This document shows, one piece after another, positions 34,895 through 45,778 of a stretch of 64,000 bases of DNA. The notes below the pieces were generated by a model. That model was not told the origin of the DNA, searched no databases, and was given only the letters and a program-made list of their open reading frames with translations. This DNA is from Roridomyces roridus (lineage: Eukaryota; Basidiomycota; Agaricomycetes; Agaricales; Mycenaceae): the NCBI GenBank assembly GCA_029378245.1, contig JARKIF010000003.1, forward strand, positions 2,666,001 through 2,730,000, written 5' to 3'. The position numbers and the translations under genes were made by a program. How positions within the stretch are numbered: the stretch's first letter is position 1; each line of letters opens with the position of its first letter.

Positions 34895-35912
34895 GAACCT
34901 CGTCGCCTTGTCCAAATTTCCGGCTGTCTGCAAGCTCCAGCTTGGTGGATGGAAAGAAATCGAGTACGAGCCCAGCGAGGAGCCGGCCATCCGCGCTTTA
35001 GATGTATTGCCCCTGTTGAGACAGTATCGTGGGGCCTGCACAGCTCTGCACCTCTTCCTCCCCAAGCCCACTCTCACACGCCTCGTCATCGACTTCTGTC
35101 GTCCTGAGGAGTTGATTTCCCAGCTGGTCGAGGGACATGTGCATATAACGGTGCTGCATGCGAACGTGGACGACCTGGATCGGAACGCTCTCAGTACGAT
35201 CTGCCGGTGTTTGCCTGCACTCATCGAGCTCCGCATGAGGGTATTCGTTGGAATCGAAGATGGAGAATACGAGGATGGTATCAACCCTCGGGTGGGTCAA
35301 CTCGAATACTTGCTCTCCATGACCATGACTCACAATATTACTCAGGCGACGGATTTCTTCTCCACGTTTACAAATATACCGAACCTCCCCTCAACACTGC
35401 AGCGCCTCACGGTTTCGTGGGAGTTTGAATTCGAGTCCGAATATGTTGAGGATATTCCGGTTGCCTCGCCAGAGAACATACCCGACTTTCCTGCAATCGG
35501 AGACAAGCTTAGGGAAAGATGTCCGGCGCTGAGGACTCTCTGGCTCGATGGGCATGATTTTATGTTTAGATGGCGCCAGGTGCTCGATAGGGAGGAGGTG
35601 GAGCAGGAGGATTCAAATGGAGCCAGTGAGTCGACCTTTGGCATACGCTATCAGCGCGCTAACTTGCTGTGAACTAGCTGAGATCGCGAGTTGTCGGGAA
35701 GGGTTCGAGGATTTCTGGGAGGGCCGATGAAGAGAGTGTCGATTAACTAGCGTACTTACTAACTTATAGTTTCTTGTCTTTTTGAACCTTGGGCGGATAG
35801 TCAAGCCCTACACTTTGAATATCCTGAAGTCGAGGCCCAGGAGATCAAACCGTTTTTGCGTTTGGTCTATAGTCGAACCAATGTCATTTCGGAATTCATC
35901 TCGGAATGACAT

Positions 35913-36215
35913 TCAACCTCCGTATTCCGACCTCCAGATAGCCTCAACCTCTTTCAAAACCTCATCACTCACGTCGGTCCATCCATTTCCCTCTTCCAAC
36001 TCATCCAGCCACTCCGCGTCAACGAAATCGAACCGATCTCCAGCTCAAACCCCACGCTGAAGATTCCCCTCGTACGCGGGGAGTTCAGGTGGGTTGCTGG
36101 CGACCAAACTGTTCAGAAGCCAACCAGAATCGCCGAAGAACCACTCTCCCAGCTTCCCCGCGCATCCAAACGTTTCGAGCTTGTCGAGGTTGATTATTTT
36201 CCAGTATTGTCCCAT
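35913..36215 (-). pseudogene. Relic of a small MGQYWK-type fungal protein
   Basis: It reads MGQYWKIINLDKLETFG, then GKLGEWFFGDSGWLLNSLV up to about 36055, where an in-frame TGA occurs. The same frame continues with FDFVDAEWLDELEEGNGW to a stop at 35913. I remember an unnamed mushroom family starting with MGQYW and a GKLGE-FF motif; members are usually longer, so a middle segment is missing here. Probably a truncated gene copy. Confidence 0.5.
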
Positions 36216-36386
36216 TCAGAGATGGTGGTCGAGAGACAAAGGTTGTTTGTTTGGGTTGATTTTGCCGCGGCCAACTTTGATATCTCCGCGTCAAGGATCC
36301 GCGTGGTCAATTGATCGCAAGCTGCGCTACTTATCAAGTTCCAAGGGCCGCAGCGGTGACGCCTTCCCGCCTCTTCCCAGACTACC

Positions 36387-38102
36387 ATGAAGCTAATCGC
36401 CAGCGTCCTCCTCGCACTTCTGGGTGCCGTCTCTGCGCAATTCCACCTCGATGGGGTCCGCCGAGGCGACGAACAACCCTTCGTGCACATTCCCCTGGCT
36501 GAGCCGGAAGACTACGCCTCTGGGAAGGTGCACATGATGCTCATGGACATGATGACTGCCGCCGTCGACGACATACGTGCCGACGTCGTGCGTGCGACGG
36601 GGATATTCGACCCGATGCTCGGGCTCAAGCCGATCGAGGAGTTCACACCTTGTGTCGACGGGTTTGCCGGGACGGACGCGAACGCTACGTTTATGTGCAA
36701 TAATCTGGACCTCTACACGTTCATGCCGCACGGCGCGCTGGGGTCTACCGCCCAGGTCGGGAACGATATCTGGGGTTGGGCGCATACCGAGGATGGGGTC
36801 ACAAGGGAGTTTGGTCTCGTTTGCCAGATGGATGGTACGGCCTTTGTCGAGGTCCTTTCTAGTGGCCGCATTGCGTATCTCGGACGCCTGCCAACGCAGA
36901 CGGAGAACAGCGTCTGGAGGGACATCAAGGTCATCAAACACCATGCGTACATTGGGAGTGAGGCTCCAGGACACGGTATTCAGGTCTTTGACTTGTTCAA
37001 GGTGCGTCTCGACTGCTGCCACCGGAAGTCTGTCTCATCGTTCCAGCTCTTGGATCCTTCCCTCGTCGACGAACCGAAAGAGTTCAGCATCGAGACCGAC
37101 CTCACCGGGCATTACGACGATCTCCCTCTTGGCTCGTCCCACAATGTCGTGTCGCACGCCGACAAGAATCTTATCGTGGCCGTCGGCGCGATGCCTCGTC
37201 TGCAGTAAGTTTAGATGGTGCTAAACTTGGCCTGCTGATTAAACGGCCGACAGCGAATGTGGTGCCGGTCTCATCTTCATCGACGTCTCCGACCCCGCCA
37301 ATCCCCAGACCGTGGGCTGCGCCGGTGAAGACGGCTATGTGCATGAGTATGTCTCCTTCGCTTTTGAATTCCCTCTGTCTGATGAGAAATCAGTGCGCAG
37401 TGCCTCACTTACTCCGGACCTGATTCCAACTATCAAGGCGTCGACGTGTGCTACTCGTTCAACGAGGACACCTTTACCATTTATGATATCACCGACCCCT
37501 CTGACCCGACCATCATCTCGGCGAGTTTCTACCACGGCGTAGCGTACTCGCACCAGGGATGGGTCATCGACGAGAAGAACCAGTCGTATCTGCTCATGAA
37601 CGATGAGTTGGACGAGATGATGCACCGAGGCTGGGCGGTCGACCAAAAGACGATCACCTTCGTCTGGGACATTAGAGACCTTGCCCACCCCGTTCTGACG
37701 GGACATCATGAGGCACCGGTCCGCGCCATCGACCATAACCTCTACACCCATGTAAGTCACTGCGTCTCTTTTCCGTATCGATTATTCACGACGATGTTCC
37801 AGAACGGTCAGGTGTACATGAGCAATTACAAGAGTGGACTCCGGATCGTGGATGTCTCGAGCGTTGCGGAGGATCCTACGGGCTCGAGCTTTGTCGAGAC
37901 TGCGTTCTTCGACGGTGCGTTCTTGTCAAATACTTTTTTGAGTACTCTCTCAAAGACCACAGTGCACCCCGAGGACGACGCCATCGGCGGTGAGGCCGTA
38001 TTTGGCGGCAGCTGGTCGGCGTACCCGTACTTCGAGAGCGGGTACATTCTCGTTAATACGCTCGAGCGAGGGTTGTTTGTTTTGAAGCAGACCAACGCCT
38101 GA
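36387..38102 (+). CDS. Secreted LVIVD-repeat (choice-of-anchor B type) protein
   Basis: It starts with a signal peptide (MKLIASVLLALLGAVSAQ). Repeated beta-propeller-like blades follow, each with a hydrophobic-VFD/VVD core: WGWAHTEDGVTREFGLVC, HGIQVFDLF, AGLIFIDVSDPANPQTVGCA, FTIYDITDPSDPTIISA and SGLRIVDVSS. The C-terminus ends GLFVLKQTNA. Introns at about 37002, 37206, 37346, 37753 and 37915 are supported by frame changes and GT-AG signals. The function of this family is not established; extracellular or surface location is inferred from the leader. Confidence 0.75.
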
Positions 38103-38360
38103 AAAAACGCGACTGAAATTCTGATATTTTGCATGTATCCCCACTGAATATATATCTGTTCAAATCCCAGGACGGCCAACTAGACCGACGCCAGCTCTTA
38201 TCAAGTTCTCACCCTCGATCTTGCCAAGATGCGGAGCTATGTAATTGATCACGCGCGAGTGGCTCAAAATGACGACGCTGGCTTAGTAACAGCGCGCTCC
38301 GTCGCTTCATAAGATCATCTAAAGAATGACCACGAACCCATTCAACGCCCCACCTACACC

Positions 38361-39975
38361 ATGTCCTCCGAAACACCCTTCCAGATCTCCGTCCCAGACG
38401 AATCACTCTCCCTCCTCCGCCAAAAACTCGCGCTCGTGACCTTCCCTGACGAACTCGAAGACGCTGGGTGGGACTACGGCGTCCCGCTCGCTGATATGCG
38501 TAGACTCGTCGATCGGTGGGCTAACGGGTATGACTGGCGGAGCCAAGAAGCCCGGTTGAATGCTGAGCTTCCGCAATTTACGCGCGATGTTGAGGTGGAG
38601 GGGCATGGGACTCTCAACATACATTATATTCACAAGAAGAGCGAGACGAAGGGGGCCATTCCGCTTCTTTTTGTTCATGGATGTAGGTGTTGTTGGTTCC
38701 CTCGTTGATGAGAGTTCTGATACTTTGTCACGCAGGGCCAGGATGTTTTTACGAAGGCCGGAAGCTGGTGCCCATCCTCACGCAAACTTCACCTGATCAT
38801 CCCAGTTTTCATGTCGTGATGGTTAGTCTGCCGGGCTTTGGTTTCTCGCAGGCACCGGCGAAGAAGGGGTTTCTCCCTCATCAATATGCGGAGGTATGTT
38901 GAAATTCAGTTGCGCTATTACCGTTCAACTCAGCCTCGTTAGGTTTGCCATAAGCTCATGTTGGCTTTGGGGTACGATCAATATGGTGTGCCTCTTTTTC
39001 TCTGTCGGCTTGAAACCGCCTCGCTGATTCAGTGCACAGTGACTCAAGGTGGAGACTGGGGATTCGCGGTTCGTATGAATCCGAATGATCGACTTCGTCT
39101 TGAACTCAAGCCGCCTCGTAGATTACTCGCAAAATCGCGCACCTATACGGTCCGGAACACAGCAAAGCGTGGCATACCAACTTTCCCGTGTACGTTCTTT
39201 TTCCTAGTAGGCTTCAAGATCATTTTTTTTTGGCTGAACTCACCTACACAGGGTACAACGCCCGACGCTCTTCACCCAACCTTTAGCTTACCTCGGAATG
39301 CTTCTCACTCCTCTTACCGCCCAAGACAAAGCAAAATTCAAACGCAGTGATGAGTTCAACCTGAAGGGGCGCGGATACTCTGCGGAAATGAGCACGAAAC
39401 CGCAGACTGTGGGGTATTCGCTGGCGGATTCGCCTGTGGGCTTGTTGGCGTGGATATACGAGAAGCTTGTGGCGTGGACGGATGGGTATGTTTGGGATGA
39501 TGATGAAGGTGGGGGCTCTTGTTTCTCATTCTCATTCTTACTCGAAGCTGACTGGATTGGCTAGTGCTTACCTGGGTGTCGATTTACTGGTTCTCCCGCG
39601 CTGGGCCTGGTGCGCCTGGGCGGATATACTACGAGCTGGGAGAAGGGAGTCTCGAGACGCAGGGTAGCAGGTTCTTGGCGTACGAGAAGACCTCGATACC
39701 GCTCGGTGTGTCGAGGTTCCCCGGAGAAATTTTGGTTTTGCCGAAAAGGTGCGTGGGCTTTTTATTGCTTTTCTTCATTGACTGCGATGAGTTAACGCTT
39801 GTCGTATAGCTGGACGACTGGTCTGGGAAACATTGTCTTTGATCGCGAGCATGAGAGTGGAGGGCATTTCGCAGCGTATGAGAAGCCGGAAGCGCTGAGT
39901 CAGGACCTTCGAGATATGTTTGCGCGGGGAGGGCCGGCGTTTGGTGTGGTGACAGGGAAAAATGGGTACGATTGA
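38361..39975 (+). CDS. Epoxide hydrolase (alpha/beta hydrolase, microsomal EH type)
   Basis: The N-terminal EHN-type region (FQISVPDESLSLLRQKLALV) is followed by LLFVHGWPG, where HGWP contributes to the oxyanion hole, and by VTQGGDWGFAV with the nucleophilic Asp. The lid region (PVGLLAWIYEKLVAWTDG) and the C-terminal ESGGHFAAYEKPE, with the catalytic His, are present. Six or so short introns interrupt the frame; the stop is at 39975. It should open epoxides to diols, for detoxification or specialised metabolism. In mushrooms this family is multi-copy. A bit of pirin-like sequence follows immediately. Confidence 0.85.
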
Positions 39976-40007
39976 AGTTGCAGAAAAAAACAGGATGTGC
40001 GCGACAG

Positions 40008-40061
40008 ACCAGACGGGAAAGAAAGAATTCCAGTCGGCGCATACGTGGAAGAAACGTTTTG
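40008..40061 (+). pseudogene. Orphan last exon of a pirin gene
   Basis: QTGKKEFQSAHTWKKRFG closely resembles the terminal exon of the pirin gene at 25540-26909 ([19 protein letters not shown]), and at the DNA level it follows a CAG like a splice acceptor. No other pirin exon is found around it. It lies about 30 bp after the epoxide hydrolase stop, so it seems to be a fragment of a lost or translocated copy. Confidence 0.65.
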
Positions 40062-40090
40062 GATGTAATCTTTATCGGATGTATAATGTT

Positions 40091-40681
40091 CTAATTCGTC
40101 TCCTGGACCTCCTGGACCAGCGCTGTATCCAGATATTCACGAATCTCGACAATCTTGCCAGTTTCCTCCGAGAATATGAGGAACCACGCATAGCTATATT
40201 CTTTAGTTGTGGGATTTTGTAGTCCGCATCGTTCGGCGCTCACCGGTTGTTGTACGGTCTGCCATTGGCTTGCGTCGCTTCGCCGTGTGCCTCCACGACG
40301 GCTTTGTTTCCGATGACCTACATGTTACATAGCGCTCATTAGCGGCGGTGTGATCTGCGATTCGACTCTGTACGCACCTCGACAGAGGAAACCGTCATTT
40401 TGAGTCCAGTCTTCAGCCGTGCTAGGAGTGGTTGGTTCACATCTTGCTTCCAGCCGGCCAGATTCTACCAATACCAGCTTCAACCTTCGAATGAGAAGGA
40501 AGAAAGAAAGAGGCAAACGCACGTAGACACCCGTCTTGCGCGTCGGATGCGTTGTCTCGCCTCCAATAACCCAACGCACGCCAGGGTCGATGGCAGACAC
40601 GAACGGGGCCCAGTTGGATGAGAGGCTGACGGGGTCGAGGAGGGAGGCGATGTGGGCTTTGGTGAGGGTGAATTTGCTCAT
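40091..40681 (-). CDS. NTF2/SnoaL-like (ketosteroid isomerase-fold) protein
   Basis: Four exons: MSKFTLTKAHIASLLDPV to TGVY, NLAGWKQDVNQPLLARL to SSVE, VIGNKAVVEAHGEATQ to YNNR, and YAWFLIFSEETGKIVEIRE to VQETN, with the stop at 40091. The pattern of WAPF..AIDP.VRW, followed by VIGNKAVVEAHGEA and FSEETGKIVEIREYLDT, is typical of fungal SnoaL-like small enzymes of the cone-shaped NTF2 fold, about 130 residues long. Substrate unknown. It is convergent with the epoxide hydrolase. Confidence 0.8.
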
Positions 40682-41320
40682 GGTCGGAGGGAAGAGGTTC
40701 TGAATTAGTCAGAAAATTCGAGGCTGAATAATGCCATTGGTGACTGGCATGTAGTCCTGTTCGGAGTGCGGGGTCCGATAAGATGTCTGGCTTATCACCA
40801 ATCTTCGGAGTTTGAATTGTTCACGGGACCCTTTACTGCGCGCGCGTTCGATCCGCGAGGCGGGTTTCCTTTTTGTCACCACTGAAAACAAGAGAGTACG
40901 GCTTCCAATTGGCCTCAAACAATGCATTTGTATTCCAATTACTATTAGAGCTAACCTAGCCTGCACATACGCTTGAGTCCGCCAGCGCCAGCTGCCAGAT
41001 CACTGTTCCCGTCACTCTCGAGTCTCTTCCCTTATTGCACAGCAGCCTCGCGGCAGTGGTAGGCCTAGAAGCCACGATTGATGCGAACGAAGATTCGATT
41101 GAGATTCGGACGCCCAGTCACCGGTGAGACAGTGAGCTTCTAACTCGATAACGCCCACTGTCCAGAGGACTTTCGTTTGACTCGAGCGCTGGGTGATACT
41201 GGGTGATATACGTGGTGTTTGTTGCCATTTAATTTTCGTGCAATCTGTACAAATACTGGCTTGCGCCGCAAGGACCTCGTTCAATTCGGGGCGGGGTGAT
41301 TCCCAAGTGACAAGGACAGT
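40682..41320. other. Intergenic region before the 4-kb element
   Basis: No gene recognised. Contains the promoter of the minus-strand NTF2-like gene. Confidence 0.4.
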
Positions 41321-44300
41321 GTCGCAAAAATCTTTTTCGCCATATATGGCCTGACAGCCATATCGTGTCCGATGAGTCTATTACATGTGCCTGTGAGCCG
41401 CTTATAGTAGCCTTAGATTGCCAGATAAGGACGGTCAGGGCATATGTGTCGGTATCAGTTTAGCATATTTTCCCCACAAGACCTCAATAGCCCCATATTT
41501 GAGTCGTGGATCAAGCAGGCACTATTATTCAAAGGCAGACATGCTGCTTGGCATTTAGAGCTCGTAAGAACATGTCCCCGTCAACTACATCAACATGATA
41601 CCGAAGCCGCGGTCCTACGGCTGTCTTTGGTGGTGGCGAGACCGGTGCGAGCAGTGCATCACGAACACACCAATCCAACATGAGGAATGACAAATTGTCA
41701 ACCCTCGTATACTTGGCATCCATCCCACACCGTGCGCGGCCGCTAAGAGCTGATCTTGGCTGGATTGACGATCGCCAGGTCCACGATGCGACCCGAACTC
41801 AGTTGGCAGCGCACCAAAGAGCGTAGACGAGCAAATGAGAGTCCAGGGGTGTTGGAGTTGAAGAGTACGAAGAAAGGGCTCCAGACGGGCCTCCCCTACG
41901 AAACGATCTACAGAGAGTTTTTGGCCGTCCTCTGGTCCGGTCTTCGAAAGTGCGGCCAGAAGGGGAAAAAAAAGGACGTGTACGTGATCTTCAAGTCTGG
42001 GACGACGAACTGTTTCCGGACACAGAGACCAGTCTGGCGTCAGCACTCCCATCCGCTCGTCACTCGAACAATGACTTTGATCGGGTTTTGACTGCGCTGG
42101 ACGACGGGGAAGACTTGTCCACGGATGAAGAAGGCGATGACCACGGGGAAGGAAGTGCGGACGAGGACCAAGATATGAGCGGAGGCGGAGGTCCCGGTGA
42201 GGATGACGAAGATGAGGCGCAAGGGAATGTGGGTGGGGGCACAGGAGACGACGAGGACGAGGGAAACGGGAACCAGCAGAATGAGCCGGGTGCGCACATG
42301 GACGACGACTCGGATTAGTTGTACAAACTTGAACTGCGCCGCACCGATGCGCGCCAATAATTTGTTTTTTCCCCACCCAAACACTTGAGGCTAGATGGAA
42401 CGGTCGAAGATAAATTGGATAGGGATGTATCGACGGGTACACGGCGTATTGCGACGAAAGAGTTACAAGCGCGGTCGGAGACTTCATTGGCGCGGCCACG
42501 CTTTGCCTATATGCAGTGAGCGGGTAATAGAGGGCGAGTGCGAGTGACGCACCTTTGCCGGCGACCGGGGGTATTCTCCTGCTATGGTATCACGCACAGC
42601 ATCAGGAAAAACCGGATTCAGCAATTGACGCCAATTGGCAGCAACTGACGCCAATTGACAGATTGGCAGAATGTCCAGGTCCCGATCCGTTGGCGACATT
42701 CCTCGGCAAATTATCACCGATTGTGGCTGATTATTTAGCGTGAATTGCCCGGAATCACAGCAGTATTTGGCTCCTCATTCTCTCCTTGGCTTCAAAAGTA
42801 TCCAAAAATACAATAGATTCACAGTACAGACATACATGCATGCATCTACACTAATAGTTCTACCACCATCCTGCCCAAATCCATCCTACCCAGAAAGAAG
42901 CAACAATGCACAAGCAACAATGCACCCGTGGCCGTAGACTGCTGCGTGACACAGCATGGAACGGCACTAGTGAGCGGACAAAATTAATGGTAGGTCATTG
43001 AGGACTTGAAAAACATACATACCCTGTCAAGGCAGGCAGGGAGCTGAGCAGAAGCAGTGAGTACCAATGGCACATAGGGACAGCAGCGAAGGGGATGTGC
43101 TGAGGAGCTAACGGAAGCGGGGACATCAACGACAACGTTCACGACAACGGTAACGTAGGGTAACGTACATGATTTAAATGCGGTGATGCGGCCGCACACG
43201 ATGCCCGCCCATTCACATGTCCAGAACATCTGGGTGCCATGTCAAAATCGATTATAGTCCCATGGAACAATGAACACACGCACCCACTGCCTGCAGGACA
43301 ATGATGCCGGAGCCGAGGTAAGTTTCACCATGATGGGAGCCATTGAATGAGACAGGACGCGATGAGACTTGACGTCTACGGCGGAGATGAGGACTCGAGA
43401 CTCAGAGAATTGGTAATTCTCACCGGAAGGGACTGCAGCTCAATGTGACCCAACGGACGGCAACAAAGCCTTTGAGGAAGGATTGCGGGCACTCGGGCCT
43501 CGGGCAGGACATGATGTGGGGGCCCTGCAAATTAGGTCAGTGGATGATGGTGCATAGGCAGATGATTGACATTGTAGAGCGGGTGTTGGACTTGACTCCA
43601 CCAGGGAACGGAGCGACGCTGGGTGTGGGCCGAAGAAGGAAGCAGGAGATGCGGAGGGCACAAGGGAGAGGGATGAAGGGGTGGTGGTGGTTAAGAAGAG
43701 AGTGAGGAAAATGACATCTTGTTTGGATGCCACGTCCTGATTGATCCTCGGCTATCTTCGGCGGTGATTTCTGTCCGAGACTTCCCACGTCTCGGCAATG
43801 ACTTGCCCCAAATCTTCAAGTCCCCGCGCCGCTGCCTGTGGTCATGGTCTCGGTCCCTGCTTATTACTGCCTATTAATGCCCGCCTTGTGAATGCCCACT
43901 ACCAAGTTGCACATTGACTATCGGCACAATTCTCTCAAATCCCAACAAGTTTTGCCACAGTACTCCGTGTTGTGAGAGTCACGTATGAGAGCCTGCATCA
44001 TTGGACAAGTGTTGGTGGTGCCAGTCGTTTAATGGGTGAGCGGTGGGCTTGAAGCTGCTTGAAGAATTGGCTTGGCCTCAAATTGTCAGGAAATGTCGAC
44101 GCATGTCAGGGATTGCCGAGATAGTTTGATTGTTGCCAAATGTCAACAATCCTGTGCAAATTGGCAGATCCGGTTTTTCCTGATGAGGAACGTCGTTGGC
44201 CGGGAAGACCGGCTGAAATGGGTGCCGAGGGCTGCCCGAAGTCGAGACGGAGGGCACAACAATGCTGTACAGTGACCCACCTCAGGGCTGTGGATGTGCT

Positions 44301-45344
44301 CGTCCTTGCTGCGCGGGCTGGGCGAAAAACCCTTCGGTTTTCGACTCTCCTGACCTTGATGGAGGAGGGCACTGGGCCGAGGTCGACTCGGAAGGGAGGG
44401 AGGGACGGCGTGGACGCCTGCGTCGCTGGCTCGGAGGCTCGGTCAGCATGCCGAGAGTGGTGGAGTGAGTGGAGCGGGTGTGTGTATATATTTCCTCCGC
44501 AGCAGTGATGCCCATCAGACCTCTCTTGACTCTCTACCACCACCACCCGGCTACCCTCACGCCAGCCGTCGCCACTCACACTCGCCCTACCACCCGTCAT
44601 GACAACTACGCCTCACCACCCCGTCATCCTTCATCCGCTCGGCTCACGATATACGCCTTTCCGTCGTCGAACCGCCGCCATACGGCTACGTGGCCATTCC
44701 GTCCAATTCGACAAGCCAGATGGTGAGCGTAGGGAACATGATGCAGGTAGTATGAGGTACGTGATTCGCTCCCACTGAACCCGCCGCTACGCTGAGACTC
44801 AGCGTCGATGTAGTCCCGACGAAACTCTGGTCAGTCTTTAGTTATGGTCACACTGTCCGCGCTCATACCTCCGTAGTTCCATTCAGCCATGTCGTTCTCG
44901 CTGACCAACGGTGTGTGTTACTCTCATTCCAGTTGATACTCTTGACGCTGACTTTGTACTCAAGATCCCGTATGTCCCTCGTCCGTATATGACTTCTCCC
45001 CTTCTGTGTACGCGTACTACTTGAATATATTGTTTGAATTCAACATGCTTTTGATTATGGAAGTGAAGAGAAGGAGGGATGGACCGGTGTGACATCTAGG
45101 GTCTTATGAGGCAATATAAGGTCCTCAGGACTGATGACCATATCAGTGTCCCCACCTATGCCTGACAGTCTGCATGTGAGTACATGATGCGTACAATACC
45201 ATCGCATTGTAGGTCGCCTGATCATACACTGATATGGCCATATCTCAATTTTCTAGTTGTTATATGGTACGGTCAGGCTGACGACCATATTCAGCCATAC
45301 ATGACCATGTCTGGCCGTATATCGAGAAAATAAATCTTGCGACA
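41321..45344. mobile_element. TGTCGCAA terminal-inverted-repeat element, copy B (4.0 kb)
   Basis: The left end reads TGTCGCAAAAATC and the right end, reversed, TGTCGCAAGATT. After that both carry a TTTTTC-like run and a CATATATGGCCTGACA-like motif (right: GATATACGGCCAGACA), so the imperfect terminal repeat is about 40 bp. GGCC/CCATAT motifs recur in both subterminal regions. The flanking dinucleotides are AG and GG, so a target duplication is not conserved or has mutated. A degraded frame with an acidic tail lies at 41756-42318. No intact transposase was seen. Confidence 0.65.
41756..42318 (+). pseudogene. Degraded element-borne open frame with acidic C-terminal tail
   Basis: The 5' part (41756 onward) includes KKKDVYVIFKSGTTN, then a frame change near 42010 leads into DTETSLASALPSARHSNNDF and a long Asp/Glu/Gly-rich tail (DDEDEGNGNQQNEPGAHMDD) that stops at 42318. 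One frame upstream reads WIDDRQVHDATRTQLAAHQR but has stops. It looks like the C-terminus of a multi-copy element protein. I cannot name the family. Downstream to 45340 I see no coding sequence I can support. Confidence 0.45.
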
Positions 45345-45778
45345 GGATGTCTGAGCTTCCTTTTTTCCCCTGGCTATGGTAGCCTTGACCATCGAGGCGT
45401 TTGTAAACGGGCGACTACGATTCGATACAATTCTTTCCTTTGAACTTGGTTTGAAGTCCTTCGGTCTGGGCTGGGAATCCTACACATCTTCTATAAGTAC
45501 CTATCCTATCCCAGGTGATACAAAAGACCCCCGGCAGCAGATTGTGTGCATCTGTCTCTCATGTTGACCACGTCCAGGAAAGTCACAGCAGAATTCAACC
45601 CCCGTTCGATTCGGGGCCGGGTGATGTACTTTGACCAGCTCCTCTTTTTTAGTTTACATGCCCGGAACGATCCCAGTCCCAAAGACATATTATATTGCAA
45701 GCCATCGTGGTATTCTAGATCTGCTCAAGTCCGTGGTATTAGCTTAAACTGGTATTTCACCCCGCTCGAATCCCAGCT
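45345..45778. other. Intergenic region
   Basis: Space between the right end of element B and the 3' end of the uniporter gene; nothing recognised. Confidence 0.4.

Larger units (their letters stand above)
32583..35730 (+). pseudogene. F-box gene split by a 1.55-kb transposon
   Basis: The 5' part (32583-33337) encodes VPNELWLEIFHLLRRDSLK and continues to IDFSTMS. The 3' part resumes at 34893 with QNLVALSKFPAV and runs, through likely introns at 35288-35344 and about 35628-35679, to a stop at 35730 (FEDFWEGR). Removing 33338-34892 and one CA copy restores the frame exactly, in line with the uninterrupted paralogue at 57170-58610 (KMSQNLVILAKFPG). With the element in place the 5' frame stops 8 codons into it at 33365. 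The coding parts carry no other damage that I can see, so the insertion is probably recent. Confidence 0.85.

Noticed and set aside
41615..42499. A 294-codon minus-strand open frame in the 4-kb element
   Set aside because: It is the complement of the acidic-tail frame on the plus strand and of low complexity (His/Pro/Arg-rich); no start context or motif.
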